64,000 bases of DNA from assembly GCF_027912495.1 (NCBI RefSeq), contig NZ_CP115463.1, positions 2,627,501 to 2,691,500 on the forward strand, read 5' to 3'. The notes under the pieces are model-generated. The model worked only from the letters and a program-made list of their open reading frames with translations, did no database searches and had not been told where the DNA came from. Source of the DNA: Caulobacter sp. NIBR1757 (GTDB taxonomy: Bacteria; Pseudomonadota; Alphaproteobacteria; Caulobacterales; Caulobacteraceae). Position 1 is the stretch's first letter. Each line of letters starts with the position of its first letter. Below are positions 53,958 through 62,613 of this stretch, piece by piece. A program made the translations under genes and the position numbers.

Positions 53958-54719
53958 ATGCAAAAGCTGCTCGTCACGCTTTCGATTTTCCTCTTGGGTG
54001 GCTGTGTTCACCTCGATGTATCGCAACTATCCAAGGCCGACGCCCGCCGTCTCGATTGTCCAGCGACCAGGCAGTTGGTCGGGGATTTGGCGGCGACTCC
54101 GAACGGCCTGATCGTCGGCGAAATGCATGGTACAAACGAGTCCCGGCTGGCAGTGCTAGAGCTCATCTGCGCAGCGTTGGAAGATGGGCATACGGTTTCG
54201 CTCGCGCTTGAGATGCCCGGCGCCGCTGTTCGCCGCGACACAAAGCGAGCGTTGAGTGACGATTTCTGGAAGCCGGCACGTGCGGACGGCCGCTCTTCGA
54301 AAGCGATGCTTACGTTGATCGAGGATCTGGCGCCGTTGAGGCGGTCTGGCGCCGTGAAGGTGTACGGCTTCTCGGACCCCACTGCCGGGGTGACCCAATG
54401 GGAAGCGAGAAGCGCTCAAAACATCCTGGCCGGCGCGCGGCCGGGGGATGTTCTCATTGTGCTAACCGGAAACGTTCATGCCCGCCGCAGTGGTACAGCG
54501 GTGACCATCGGCAGCATACTGGCAGACGCAACCACCGTGTCTGTCTTAAGCCGGGAGCCCGGGGTCGTATGGGCATGTATGCCAGCCTGCGGCGAGCACC
54601 CGATTGGTGCAACGGCCGCCCTTTCGGTTGGTTCTCATAAGGCCCCGAAGGCATTTGGTTACGACTACGCGATAGTCGTCCAGCGCTACTCGCCATCCGC
54701 CCCCGCGCTTGAACAATAG
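53958..54719 (+). CDS. lipoprotein of the TraB/Tiki/ChaN/EreA hydrolase superfamily
   Basis: 253 residues starting directly after the ATP-grasp stop (0-nt gap). Lipoprotein signal MQKLLVTLSIFLLGGC with lipobox LGGC. NGLIVGEMHGTNESRLAVLELI, VSLALEMPG and VLTGNVHARRSG carry the GExHG and GNxH motifs of the superfamily that includes ChaN haem-binding lipoproteins, Tiki metalloproteases and erythromycin esterases. It should sit on a membrane facing the periplasm or outside. Its tie to the ligase suggests it binds or hydrolyses the modified peptide, e.g. for self-protection or maturation; that is a hypothesis. Confidence 0.75.
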   Translation: MQKLLVTLSIFLLGGCVHLDVSQLSKADARRLDCPATRQLVGDLAATPNGLIVGEMHGTNESRLAVLELICAALEDGHTVSLALEMPGAAVRRDTKRALSDDFWKPARADGRSSKAMLTLIEDLAPLRRSGAVKVYGFSDPTAGVTQWEARSAQNILAGARPGDVLIVLTGNVHARRSGTAVTIGSILADATTVSVLSREPGVVWACMPACGEHPIGATAALSVGSHKAPKAFGYDYAIVVQRYSPSAPALEQ

Positions 54720-54984
54720 ACTCCTCATCGACCGGAAGCGGATGCATGTGCGGCAGACCCGGAATTACGATGACAACGCCTAGCTGAAAACGCAACCGCG
54801 AGAGCCTCAGCCCGAAGCGACCCTGAAGGCCAACTTGACTCCAGCGGGTGCTCCGGGGCTCGGGACGTGAATCGCCAAGTTGTGAGATTTCTCCCTCACA
54901 ACAACACCTCCTCGCCTTCCCCCCAATCACCCCTTATGCTCCCCGCCGTGGGGCATGCCGCGCCCCGTCGCCTGACCCGAGATC
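54720..54984. other. right end of the islet, non-coding
   Basis: 265 nt. A 13-codon frame (54742-54783, starting MHVRQT) follows GGAAG but is too short to call. No terminator, integrase or attachment site is evident. GC rises again toward the CNNM gene. Confidence 0.45.
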
Positions 54985-56298
54985 ATGTTACTCATCGCCT
55001 GCGCCGTGGTTCTGCTCCTCGTGGTGCTCAACGGCGTCTTCGCCATGTCCGAACTGGCGGTCGTCTCCTCCCGTAAAGCCAAGCTGCAGTCCCGCGCCGA
55101 AAAGGGCGACGAGGGGGCCGCCGAGGCGCTGCGGCTGGCCGAGGACCCGACCCGCTTCCTCTCGGCCGTGCAGGTCGGCATCACCCTGATCGGCATCCTG
55201 GCCGGCGCCTACGGCCAGGCGACCATCGCCGGCGAGCTGGCCAAGACCTTCGCCATGTACCCGGCTATCGCCGAGTACAGCCACGTCATCGCCACCGGCA
55301 TCGTCGTTGTGGTGCTGACCTACTTCTCCCTGGTGCTCGGCGAGCTGGCCCCCAAGCGCTTCGCCATGATCTATCCGGAGACCATCGCCGGCGTCGTCTC
55401 GCGGCCCCTGTCGCTGATGGCCCGGGCCATGCACCCCTTCGTCAGCCTGCTGACCTTCTCCACCGCCGGCCTTCTGCGCCTGCTCGGCGTCAAGGACGAC
55501 AGCGGCGAAGCCATCACCCAGGAGGAGGTCGAGACCGTCCTCGCCGAAGGCGCCAACGCCGGGCTGATCGAGCCCGAGGAACAGACGATCATCGCCGAGG
55601 TCATGCGGCTGGGCGACCGCCCGATCCGCGTCGCCATGACCCCCCGCAAGGACGTCTTCTGGATCAGCCTGGCCGACACCGAGGAGACCCAGAAGAAGGA
55701 GATCCGGGTCTGCCCCTACAGCCGCATCGTCGTCGCCGAGGGCATGGACATCGACGAGCCGGCCGGCATCGTCCACAAGAAGGCCCTGCTCGACCGCGTT
55801 CTCGACGGCGGGCCGCTGGATCTCGCCACCCTGGTCGTGACGCCGCTCTACATTCCCGAGACCACCAGCGTCCTCAAGGCCCTGGAACTGCTCAAGCAGA
55901 CGCCGCACCACATGGCCCTGGTGGTCAACGAGTTCGGCGCCCTGGAGGGCGTGGTCACCGCCATCGACATCCTCGAGATGATCGCCGGCGACTTCCCCGA
56001 AAGCCACGATGACGACTCCGCCAGGTCGATCATCATGCGCGAGGACGGCAGCTGGCTGGTCGACGGCCGCACCGACCTCGACGACCTCAACAAGGACCTC
56101 GGCCTCAACATCGACGACGACGGCGGCTTCCACACCGCCGCCGGCCTGGTGCTGCAACGCCTCGGCCACCTGCCCCAGGAGGGCGAGACCCTTTCCTACG
56201 GCGGCTACAAGATCGAGATCGTCGACATGGACGAACGCCGCATCGACAAGCTCCTGTTCAAGAAGCTGCCGGCCAAGCTCAAGCCGAAAGCCGAATGA
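54985..56298 (+). CDS. CNNM/CBS-domain (hemolysin C / CorC-type) membrane protein
   Basis: 437 residues. An N-terminal CNNM domain with three to four membrane helices (VVLLLVVLNGVFAMSELAVVSSRKAKL, VQVGITLIGILAGAYGQATIA, LVLGELAPKRFAM), a CBS pair (about 215-340; VVNEFGALEGVVTAIDILEMI) and a C-terminal CorC_HlyC domain (DGSWLVDGRTDLDDLNKDLG). Homologues are implicated in Mg2+/Co2+ resistance or efflux. It overlaps the next gene by 4 nt (ATGA). Confidence 0.9.
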   Translation: MLLIACAVVLLLVVLNGVFAMSELAVVSSRKAKLQSRAEKGDEGAAEALRLAEDPTRFLSAVQVGITLIGILAGAYGQATIAGELAKTFAMYPAIAEYSHVIATGIVVVVLTYFSLVLGELAPKRFAMIYPETIAGVVSRPLSLMARAMHPFVSLLTFSTAGLLRLLGVKDDSGEAITQEEVETVLAEGANAGLIEPEEQTIIAEVMRLGDRPIRVAMTPRKDVFWISLADTEETQKKEIRVCPYSRIVVAEGMDIDEPAGIVHKKALLDRVLDGGPLDLATLVVTPLYIPETTSVLKALELLKQTPHHMALVVNEFGALEGVVTAIDILEMIAGDFPESHDDDSARSIIMREDGSWLVDGRTDLDDLNKDLGLNIDDDGGFHTAAGLVLQRLGHLPQEGETLSYGGYKIEIVDMDERRIDKLLFKKLPAKLKPKAE

Positions 56299-57098
56299 TC
56301 CGGCCATACCCGGAATTGGAAAAGGCCCTCACGGGCCTGGCATTTTCCCCGGGTAAAAATGGCCCGCCGCTCATCGGAGTGTCCGGTTGCCAGGGTTCCG
56401 GCAAGACCACCCTGGTCAAGGCGGTCGCGCAAGCCATCGGGGCGGCGCATCTGTCCCTCGACGATCTGTACTGTACGGCCCACCAGCGCGCCCACCTTGC
56501 CGAGGCGCTTCACCCCCTGTTCGCCACCCGTGGCCCACCCGGAACCCACGACCTCCCCACCCTGTCCCGCCTGCTGGACCAGCTGGCCAGCGCCGGGGCC
56601 GGCGACAGCACTCCCCTGCCCGCCTTCGACAAGCTGGCCGACGACCGCCTGCCGCCGGAGGCCTGGCCGGTGTTCAAGGGCCGCCCGACCGCCATCCTGG
56701 TCGAGGGCTGGTGCCTCGGCGCGACGCCGCAAGCCCCTGAAAAACTTGCCGAATCTGTCAATGCCCTGGAGCGTGACGAAGACCCGGACGGCGTCTGGCG
56801 CGGCGCGATAAATCGCTTCCTGGCCGGCCCCTATGCTACAATGTTCAGCCGCTTCGATAACTTCCTGCACATGCGCGCCCCGGCCTTCGAGGCCGTCCAG
56901 GGCTGGCGCGAGGAGCAGCAGGCAGGCCTTCTCGGCCGACAACTTTTTCCGGAGGAGAAGGTGGGGCTTTTCCGCTTCATCCAGCACTACGAACGCCTGA
57001 CCCGCCACATGCTGGCCGGCGGCCTTCTGCCGGGCCTCGTCGTGCAGCTGGACGCCAATCGCCGCCCCCAAGGAATCCCGCTAGCCTCCCCGCAATGA
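56295..57098 (+). CDS. P-loop kinase, D-glycerate 3-kinase-like
   Basis: 267 residues. Walker A GVSGCQGSGKTTLVKAV, LSLDDLYCTAHQRAHLA, and the acidic VEGWCLGA region match the plant-type glycerate kinase/Tda10 family, which phosphorylates glycerate to 3-phosphoglycerate. Later QLFPEEKVGLFRFIQHYERLTRHML agrees with the family's C-terminal helix. ATGA overlap with the CNNM gene and with the next gene (57095) indicates a coupled three-gene unit. The substrate is inferred only. Confidence 0.8.
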   Translation: MIRPYPELEKALTGLAFSPGKNGPPLIGVSGCQGSGKTTLVKAVAQAIGAAHLSLDDLYCTAHQRAHLAEALHPLFATRGPPGTHDLPTLSRLLDQLASAGAGDSTPLPAFDKLADDRLPPEAWPVFKGRPTAILVEGWCLGATPQAPEKLAESVNALERDEDPDGVWRGAINRFLAGPYATMFSRFDNFLHMRAPAFEAVQGWREEQQAGLLGRQLFPEEKVGLFRFIQHYERLTRHMLAGGLLPGLVVQLDANRRPQGIPLASPQ

Positions 57099-57808
57099 AC
57101 GAGCTCGCCCGCCTCATCCTGACCCTGGCCCTGGCCGGCACGCTGGTCACCTTCCTGGGCAGCCTGATCCTCTGGGCCACCAATGAGGAGCGCCGCATCG
57201 GCGCCGCCCTCAAGCGCGTGCTCGGCGGTCCCTCCGAGGCGACCATCATCGCCAAAGGCCGCGCCAGGGGCGCCGGCCTGTCGGTGACCACCGGCCTCTT
57301 CGCCACCGCCTGGGACAAGGGCGACTGGTGCATGGTCTATCGCCTGGAAGAGGTCACCGGGGCCGAGCTGCTGATCGACGGCGAGGTCGCCGCCCGCGTC
57401 TTCCGGGGCGAGAACCGCAAGGCCCTCGACCGCGTCCCGAGCACCGCCCGCGAGGTCACCCTGCGGCTGGTCTTCGACGATCCCCGCTACCCGGACTTCG
57501 ACCTGCAGCTCTGGGCCACGGGCGACGAGGACCGCCGCGACGCCCCCACCGCCGCCTCCTGCGCCCAGGCCGCCAACCAGTGGCTGGCCCGTGTCGAGGC
57601 CATCGTCCGTCGCCCCCGCTCCGCCCCGGCCGTCTCCGCCTCGCCGCCGCCGCCGGCCCCGAAGGTCGCCAGACCCGCGCCGCCCCCGCCCGAGGACGAG
57701 GCCCCGCCCTGGGACGACGATGAGGAGGACGACGTCCCCGACCTCTTCGACGGCGACTACAGCGACGACGACCCGGATGACGCCCCTCACCCGCCGCGAA
57801 AGACATAA
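57095..57808 (+). CDS. hypothetical membrane-anchored protein with acidic tail
   Basis: 237 residues. One N-terminal membrane helix (about 5-27) carries a soluble beta-rich domain (about 40-165; RARGAGLSVTTGLFATAWDKGDWCMVYRLEEVTGAELLIDG), then a Pro-rich linker (about 175-205) and a strongly acidic C-terminus (DDDEEDDVPDLFDGDYSDDDPDD). No family recognised. It is coupled to the kinase gene by a 4-nt overlap. The acidic tail could bind cations, but that is speculation. Confidence 0.7.
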   Translation: MNELARLILTLALAGTLVTFLGSLILWATNEERRIGAALKRVLGGPSEATIIAKGRARGAGLSVTTGLFATAWDKGDWCMVYRLEEVTGAELLIDGEVAARVFRGENRKALDRVPSTAREVTLRLVFDDPRYPDFDLQLWATGDEDRRDAPTAASCAQAANQWLARVEAIVRRPRSAPAVSASPPPPAPKVARPAPPPPEDEAPPWDDDEEDDVPDLFDGDYSDDDPDDAPHPPRKT

Positions 57809-57863
57809 TTGACAGCGTAAATAATAGCGCGCACCTTGGTCCCGCTCACGGGAGAGCCCAACC

Positions 57864-58544
57864 ATGTCCATGCTGATCGCCGCCGCCCTCGTCTTCGTCC
57901 TGATCCATCTGCTGATCTCCGGCACGCGGGTGCGCGGGGCCCTGGTCGGCATCGTCGGCGAGCCGGTCTACATGGGCCTGTTCTCCGTCGCCTCGCTGGG
58001 GGTCATCGTCTGGCTGGCCATGGCCTACGGCGCCGCCAGCGGCACCGGCCCCTTCCTGTGGGACGCCCCGCCCGCCGGCCGCTGGATCCAGGCCGGGGTC
58101 CAGCTCCTGGCCCTGCTGTTCGTGGTGCCGGGCCTGCTGACCCCCAACCCGACCAGCGTCAAGCAGGAGGGCGCGGTCGACAAGCCGGTGACCGGCATGC
58201 TGCGCATCACCCGCCACCCCTTCCTCTGGGGCGTGGTGATCTGGGCGGTCGGCCATCTGCTGGTCAACGGCGACGGCCCGGGGCTGGTGCTGTTCGGCTC
58301 GATGGCCCTGCTCGGCGTGTTCGGAACCTACAGCATCGACGCCAAGCGCCTGGCCGCCCTGGGCGCCCCCTACCAGGCCTTCATGGCCAGGACCGCCAAC
58401 ATCCCCTTCGCCGCCATCGTCCAGCGCCGCCAGCCCTTGCGCATCCTCGAAATCGGCTGGTGGCGGCTGCTCCTGGCGGTGGTGATCTGGGCCGCCCTGC
58501 TCTGGGGCCACGGCATGATCTTCGGGGTCAGCGCCCTGCCTTGA
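57864..58544 (+). CDS. NnrU-family membrane protein
   Basis: 226 residues, six or so membrane helices. VFVLIHLLISGTRVRGALVGIVGEPVYMGLFSVASLGVIVWLAMAY and RITRHPFLWGVVIWAVGHLLVNGD are NnrU hallmarks (conserved HP and H within helices). NnrU was named from denitrification clusters, but many homologues, as here, lie outside such clusters; a role in isoprenoid/carotenoid-type membrane chemistry has been proposed for relatives. Only the family is certain. Confidence 0.85.
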   Translation: MSMLIAAALVFVLIHLLISGTRVRGALVGIVGEPVYMGLFSVASLGVIVWLAMAYGAASGTGPFLWDAPPAGRWIQAGVQLLALLFVVPGLLTPNPTSVKQEGAVDKPVTGMLRITRHPFLWGVVIWAVGHLLVNGDGPGLVLFGSMALLGVFGTYSIDAKRLAALGAPYQAFMARTANIPFAAIVQRRQPLRILEIGWWRLLLAVVIWAALLWGHGMIFGVSALP

Positions 58545-58591
58545 TCACGCGCGGCGTTGGCGCCAATCTTGGCGCGTATCGGGGATTTGCC

Positions 58592-58939
58592 ATGCGTCTT
58601 GCCTTCATCACCGCCGCCGCCCTGCTGGTTGCCGGCCCTGCCCTGGCCCAGACACCGGCGGCCATGCCGGGCAAGCCCCTCTTCCCCAACCCGGCCGACG
58701 CCAACAAGGACGGCGTCGTCACCGACGACGAACGCCTCGACTACCAGGCCGCCCAGCACGACAAGCGCCCGGTCCGGGAGATCGGCGTCGCCGCCCCCAA
58801 GTCCAGCGGCGATGGCGTCACCTTCAAGCTGACCGAGCCCGAGAACGAACTCGACAAGCGGGCCGTCAAGGCCAGCAGCTTCGAGGAAGCCCAGAACGCC
58901 CAGGCCAGCAAGGCCGAGGCCAAGAAGAAGAACGACTAA
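58592..58939 (+). CDS. small secreted protein with one EF-hand loop
   Basis: 115 residues. Signal peptide MRLAFITAAALLVAGPALAQ, one EF-hand-like loop DANKDGVVTDDE, then a charged Lys/Glu-rich C-terminus (NAQASKAEAKKKND). Start fixed by the signal peptide, with GGGGA upstream. It is the fourth EF-hand protein of the window but does not share the FISPAGEPFRAP block of the tandem pair. Stop codon overlaps that of the convergent LysE gene (58936). Confidence 0.75.
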   Translation: MRLAFITAAALLVAGPALAQTPAAMPGKPLFPNPADANKDGVVTDDERLDYQAAQHDKRPVREIGVAAPKSSGDGVTFKLTEPENELDKRAVKASSFEEAQNAQASKAEAKKKND

Positions 58940-59571
58940 CGCCGCGTCTGCCAGGCCAGCCAGACCGCGACCAGGGCGATGCCGATGGCCATCGCCTTGC
59001 GCACCTTCGCCATCCCCGTCGTGCGCGCCAGCACCGCCCCGGCGCTGGCCGCGCCGAGCACGATGGCGCTGTGCACCAGGCCGCTGATGATCAGATGCCC
59101 GAGCCCGAACAGGCCGGCCTGGACGGCGGGCGGCGCATAGCCCTCGCGCAGGAACCCCGGCAGCAGGGTGACGTAGAACAGCGCCGCCTTGGGATTGAGG
59201 ATATTGGCCAGGTAGCCGCGCCAGACCAGGCGGGGCCAGCGATCCGGGACCGTCACCGCCGCCTCCGGCCCCGCGTCCTCGCCGCGCCAGCTCTCCCAGG
59301 CCAACCAAAGAAGGTAGAGCACCCCGGCCCAGCGCAGGATTTCCCAGGCCGGCGGCCAGGCCAGCAGCAGCTCCGACAGACCCAGCACCGACGCCGCCAG
59401 ATAGGTCGCCAGCCCCAGCTGAATGCCCAGCACGGCGGCCCATCCGGCCAGCCGGCCGCGCTCGGCCGACAGCGCCGCCAGATAGGCCATGTTCGGCCCC
59501 GGCGTCAGTTCGACCAGCACCATGGCGGCGAGGAAGGCCGGAACGACCGCCGGATCCAGCGGCCAGGTCAT
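58936..59571 (-). CDS. LysE/RhtB-family amino acid exporter
   Basis: 211 residues, six membrane helices. VELTPGPNMAYLAALSAERGRLAGWAAVLGIQLG is the LysE signature (TPGPN), and YLANILNPKAALFYVTLLPGF the conserved NPK block. Exports amino acids or related compounds; substrate unknown. Starts 4 nt after the glutathione peroxidase stop, so the two are in one operon. Confidence 0.9.
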   Translation of the reverse strand: MTWPLDPAVVPAFLAAMVLVELTPGPNMAYLAALSAERGRLAGWAAVLGIQLGLATYLAASVLGLSELLLAWPPAWEILRWAGVLYLLWLAWESWRGEDAGPEAAVTVPDRWPRLVWRGYLANILNPKAALFYVTLLPGFLREGYAPPAVQAGLFGLGHLIISGLVHSAIVLGAASAGAVLARTTGMAKVRKAMAIGIALVAVWLAWQTRR

Positions 59572-59575
59572 GCGG

Positions 59576-60052
59576 TCACAGCGCCTCTTCGACGGCGGCC
59601 TTGATCTCGGGATCGAGCGGGTCAGTCCTCGGCCCGAAGACGTTGACCAGCTTGCCGTCCTTGCCGACCAGCAGCTTGTGGAAGTTCCACACCGGCTCGG
59701 CCGGCTCGCCGACCTGCTCCACCGCCCATTTGTAGAAGGGATGCGCCCCGTCGCCCTTCACATCGACCTTGCCGGTCATCGGGAAGTCGACCCCGAAATT
59801 GGTGCGGCAGAACTCGCTGATCTCGGCCTCGGTGCCGGGCTCCTGGCCCATGAACTGGTTGCAGGGCACGCCCAGCACCACCAGCCCCTGGTCGCGGTAT
59901 TCGGCGTACAGCTTCTCCAGCCCGTCGTACTGCGGGGTCAGCCCGCATTTGCTGGCCACATTGACCACCAGCACCGGGTGATCCCTGAAGGTCGTCATCG
60001 GCAGCGGCTGGCCGTCGATGGCGGTGAACTCGAAGTCCCAGGCGTTGGTCAT
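59576..60052 (-). CDS. glutathione peroxidase (thioredoxin-fold, Cys type)
   Basis: 158 residues, usual length. Peroxidatic Cys in VLVVNVASKCGLTPQY, resolving-type motif GVPCNQFMGQEPG and WNFHKLLVGKDG: the Cys-Gln-Trp-Asn tetrad is complete. It reduces H2O2 and lipid peroxides with glutathione or thioredoxin. Start at 60052 is chosen since homologues begin just before the WDFEFTAIDG block; the frame upstream runs into the intergenic region. Confidence 0.93.
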   Translation of the reverse strand: MTNAWDFEFTAIDGQPLPMTTFRDHPVLVVNVASKCGLTPQYDGLEKLYAEYRDQGLVVLGVPCNQFMGQEPGTEAEISEFCRTNFGVDFPMTGKVDVKGDGAHPFYKWAVEQVGEPAEPVWNFHKLLVGKDGKLVNVFGPRTDPLDPEIKAAVEEAL

Positions 60053-60122
60053 GGCGGCGTCTCCGGCTGTGATCGGGCGAGCATGGACAGCTTTCGCCGC
60101 CCGGCTCAACTGTGACGTGGCG

Positions 60123-61022
60123 TCAGAACCCCGCCGCCTGCTCCACCGCCAGCGCCAGGTCCAGCGCCCGCGCCGCCTCCTCGCCGGTCACCACCGGTCG
60201 CGGCGACTTGCCGAGCACGGCGTTGACGAAACCCTGCACGCTGGTCCCCAGCGGGTCCCGCCCGGCCGGGGTGTCGGTAAAGGCCTCGTTGAGGGCGAAC
60301 GGCGTCGAGTTCCTGAATTCCCGCGTGACGAAGTCGATCTCCAGGACGCCGGACGGATAGACGATCCGCATCGTCCGCTCCCGCGCCTGGGCGATCCGCG
60401 AGGCGGTGAACACCGCCGTGAAGCCGTCCTCGAAGCTGGCCTCGGCGGTGATCTCATCGGGCGTACCCTCGGCCTCGACGGTGAACGGCTCGGCGTCGGT
60501 CAGGGCCAGGGCCAGGTCGATGTCGTGGATCATCAGGTCCAGCACCACCGACACGTCCTGGCTGCGGGGCGAAGGCGTGCCCTTGCGCACGGCCTCCAGC
60601 CGCAGGGGTTTCTCGGGGATGTCGAGCAAGCCCATGGCCTGGCTGACCACCCGCTCCTGATGGCCGCAGGCCAATACCAGCCCGGCCTTCGCCGCTGCCT
60701 GGATCAACCGGTCGGCGTCCTCCAGCGTCGTCGCCAGAGGCTTCTCGACATAGACCGGCTTGCCCGCCGCCAAGCACTGCAGCGCCAGCCTGGCATGCGT
60801 CGTGGCCGGGGTGGCGACGGTGATGATGTCGGCGACCTTCAGCAGGTCGTCGAGGTCGCCATAGGCTTCGGCCCCATACTGGTTGGCCATATCGAAGCAG
60901 CGCTCGGGATGCAGGTCGTAGATGCCGACTAGCTCGATCCCGTCCATCTCGGCGTACTTGCGCGCGTGATAGCCGCCAAACACGCCTGAACCGACCACGC
61001 CGGCTTTGAGAAGTTTCGTCAT
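60123..61022 (-). CDS. Gfo/Idh/MocA-family oxidoreductase
   Basis: 299 residues. N-terminal Rossmann fold with GVVGSGVFGGYHARKYAEM (GxGxxG) and VEKPLATTLEDADRLI (the EKP motif), and a C-terminal alpha/beta domain with VVLDLMIHDIDLALALT carrying the catalytic-type His-Asp pair. It is probably an NAD(P)-dependent sugar dehydrogenase or a UDP-GlcNAc-3-dehydrogenase-like enzyme; the substrate cannot be told. Stands alone, divergent from the MDR gene. Confidence 0.88.
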   Translation of the reverse strand: MTKLLKAGVVGSGVFGGYHARKYAEMDGIELVGIYDLHPERCFDMANQYGAEAYGDLDDLLKVADIITVATPATTHARLALQCLAAGKPVYVEKPLATTLEDADRLIQAAAKAGLVLACGHQERVVSQAMGLLDIPEKPLRLEAVRKGTPSPRSQDVSVVLDLMIHDIDLALALTDAEPFTVEAEGTPDEITAEASFEDGFTAVFTASRIAQARERTMRIVYPSGVLEIDFVTREFRNSTPFALNEAFTDTPAGRDPLGTSVQGFVNAVLGKSPRPVVTGEEAARALDLALAVEQAAGF

Positions 61023-61116
61023 GCCGGGGGTTTAGCGCAGTTCGCAGGTTTCGCGAACGCCCTGAAGCGCCTAAACGTCTGTTTGAAATCCAACCAGAAG
61101 CGAGCCAGGAAACGCC

Positions 61117-62121
61117 ATGACCACATCCCGCGAAGTCCGCCTCAAGAGCCGCCCCGAAGGCCTGCCCACCGCCGACAACTTCGAGGTCGCCTCGGTCGAA
61201 CTGCCGGCCCCCGGCCCCGGCCAGATCCAGGTCCGCAACCACTTCATGTCGGTCGATCCCTACATGCGCGGCCGCATGTATGACCGCCCCTCCTACGTGC
61301 CGCCCTTCCAGATCGGCGAGGCCCTGCAGGGCGGCGCGGTCGGCGAAGTCATCGCCAGCAATGACCCGTCCTTCGCGGTCGGCGACGCGGTGCAGTCGAT
61401 GTGGGGCTGGCGCGAGGCCTATAACGCCGACGCCAAGACCGTGCAGAAGCTCGACACCTCCAGCGGCCTGCCCCTGCAAGCGTTTCTCGGCGTCGCCGGG
61501 ATGCCCGGCATGACCGCCTACGCCGGCCTGCTGCGGGTCGGCGGTCTGAAGGAGGGCGATGTGGTCTTCGTCTCGGCCGCGGCCGGCGCCGTCGGCTCGG
61601 TTGTCTGCCAGATCGCCAAGATCAAGGGCCACACCGTCATCGGATCGGCCGGCGGACCGGAAAAGGCCGCCTTCCTGAAGTCGATCGGCGTCGACCACGT
61701 CATCGACTACAAGGCTGTGCCCGACCTGAAAGCCGCCCTGCGCGAGGCGGCCCCCAAGGGCATCGACGTCTATTTCGAGAATGTCGGCGGCGAGCACCTG
61801 GAAGCGGCCATCGACTCGGCCCGCCCCTTCGCCCGCTTCGCCCTCTGCGGCATGATCAGCCAGTACAACGAGACCGGTGAGCCCAAGGGCCCCTCCAACA
61901 TCATCCAGGCCGTCGGCAAGAGCCTGAAGCTGGAAGGCTTCATCGTCTCGAACCACTACGACATGCTGCCGGACTTCCTGCGCGACATGTCGGCCTGGAT
62001 CGGCTCGGGTCAGCTGAAGTGGAAGGATACCGTCGACGAGGGCATCGACGCGGCCCCCGGCGCCTTCATCAAGCTCTTCAAGGGCGAGAACATGGGCAAG
62101 ATGCTGGTCAAGCTGGTCTGA
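61117..62121 (+). CDS. NADP-dependent oxidoreductase, zinc-free MDR (CurA-like)
   Basis: 334 residues. MSVDPYMRGRMYD, GEALQGGAVGEVIAS and SAAAGAVGSVVCQIAKIKGHTVIGSAGG (cofactor-binding AxxGxxG), with YFENVGGEHLEAAI and VSNHYDMLPDF. This is the leukotriene-B4 dehydrogenase/curcumin reductase subfamily, which reduces alpha,beta-unsaturated ketones and aldehydes with NADPH. Preceded by AGGA; its own terminator-like hairpin follows. Confidence 0.92.
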   Translation: MTTSREVRLKSRPEGLPTADNFEVASVELPAPGPGQIQVRNHFMSVDPYMRGRMYDRPSYVPPFQIGEALQGGAVGEVIASNDPSFAVGDAVQSMWGWREAYNADAKTVQKLDTSSGLPLQAFLGVAGMPGMTAYAGLLRVGGLKEGDVVFVSAAAGAVGSVVCQIAKIKGHTVIGSAGGPEKAAFLKSIGVDHVIDYKAVPDLKAALREAAPKGIDVYFENVGGEHLEAAIDSARPFARFALCGMISQYNETGEPKGPSNIIQAVGKSLKLEGFIVSNHYDMLPDFLRDMSAWIGSGQLKWKDTVDEGIDAAPGAFIKLFKGENMGKMLVKLV

Positions 62122-62130
62122 CCGGCGGTC

Positions 62131-62152
62131 GGCCCGGGTTCGCGCCCGGGCC
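62131..62152. terminator. hairpin between convergent MDR and small secreted-protein genes
   Basis: GGCCCGGG - TTCGCG - CCCGGGCC: 8-bp perfect stem in the 38-nt gap between two stop codons. No clear T run, so it is either a bidirectional or a Rho-assisted terminator. Confidence 0.6.
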
Positions 62153-62159
62153 GGCGGTC

Positions 62160-62540
62160 CTATTCCATTTCGAGGATGCAGGTGGCCACATCGCCGGCGA
62201 TGGCGGCGAGCGCTTCGTTGGTGCTCTTCTCCATGGCCTTGCTGTAGCCGTCCGCCGTCGAGCTCATGCTGGTCAGGGCGCTCGTCTGGAAGGCTTCCGG
62301 GGCATCCTTCAGGAAGGTCAGCCAGGTGATCGCCAGTTCGGACATCGAGCGGTCCTCGCCGGGCTTGGCGTCGCTTTCCGACAGCTTGGCGAACAGGGTT
62401 GTCGCGGCCGCGCATTTACCGGCCATGGCGGCTGACGTGCTGGCCTTGACCTTCAGGGTCGTTTCAGCCGCCGAGGCAGCGCCGGCCACGGCGATTGCAA
62501 GCACGGCGCCGAGGGCGATACGGGAAAGGGCGGTGGTCAT
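62160..62540 (-). CDS. small secreted hypothetical protein
   Basis: 126 residues with signal peptide MTTALSRIALGAVLAIAVAGAASA. Mature part is mostly helical, with two Cys (GKCAAA and ATCILEME) that may form a disulfide. No family is recognised. Preceded by AGGACG. Confidence 0.7.
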   Translation of the reverse strand: MTTALSRIALGAVLAIAVAGAASAAETTLKVKASTSAAMAGKCAAATTLFAKLSESDAKPGEDRSMSELAITWLTFLKDAPEAFQTSALTSMSSTADGYSKAMEKSTNEALAAIAGDVATCILEME

Positions 62541-62613
62541 GTCAGACGTCCTGTTGATGTCAGGATGTCCTAGCAGGCGGCAGTTCCGCCGCGCGCCCTC
62601 AGAAAAGGTGGGG

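Noticed and set aside
54742..54783. 13-codon frame after GGAAG downstream of the lipoprotein gene
   Set aside because: Too short to be a leader-plus-core peptide, and no conserved features.
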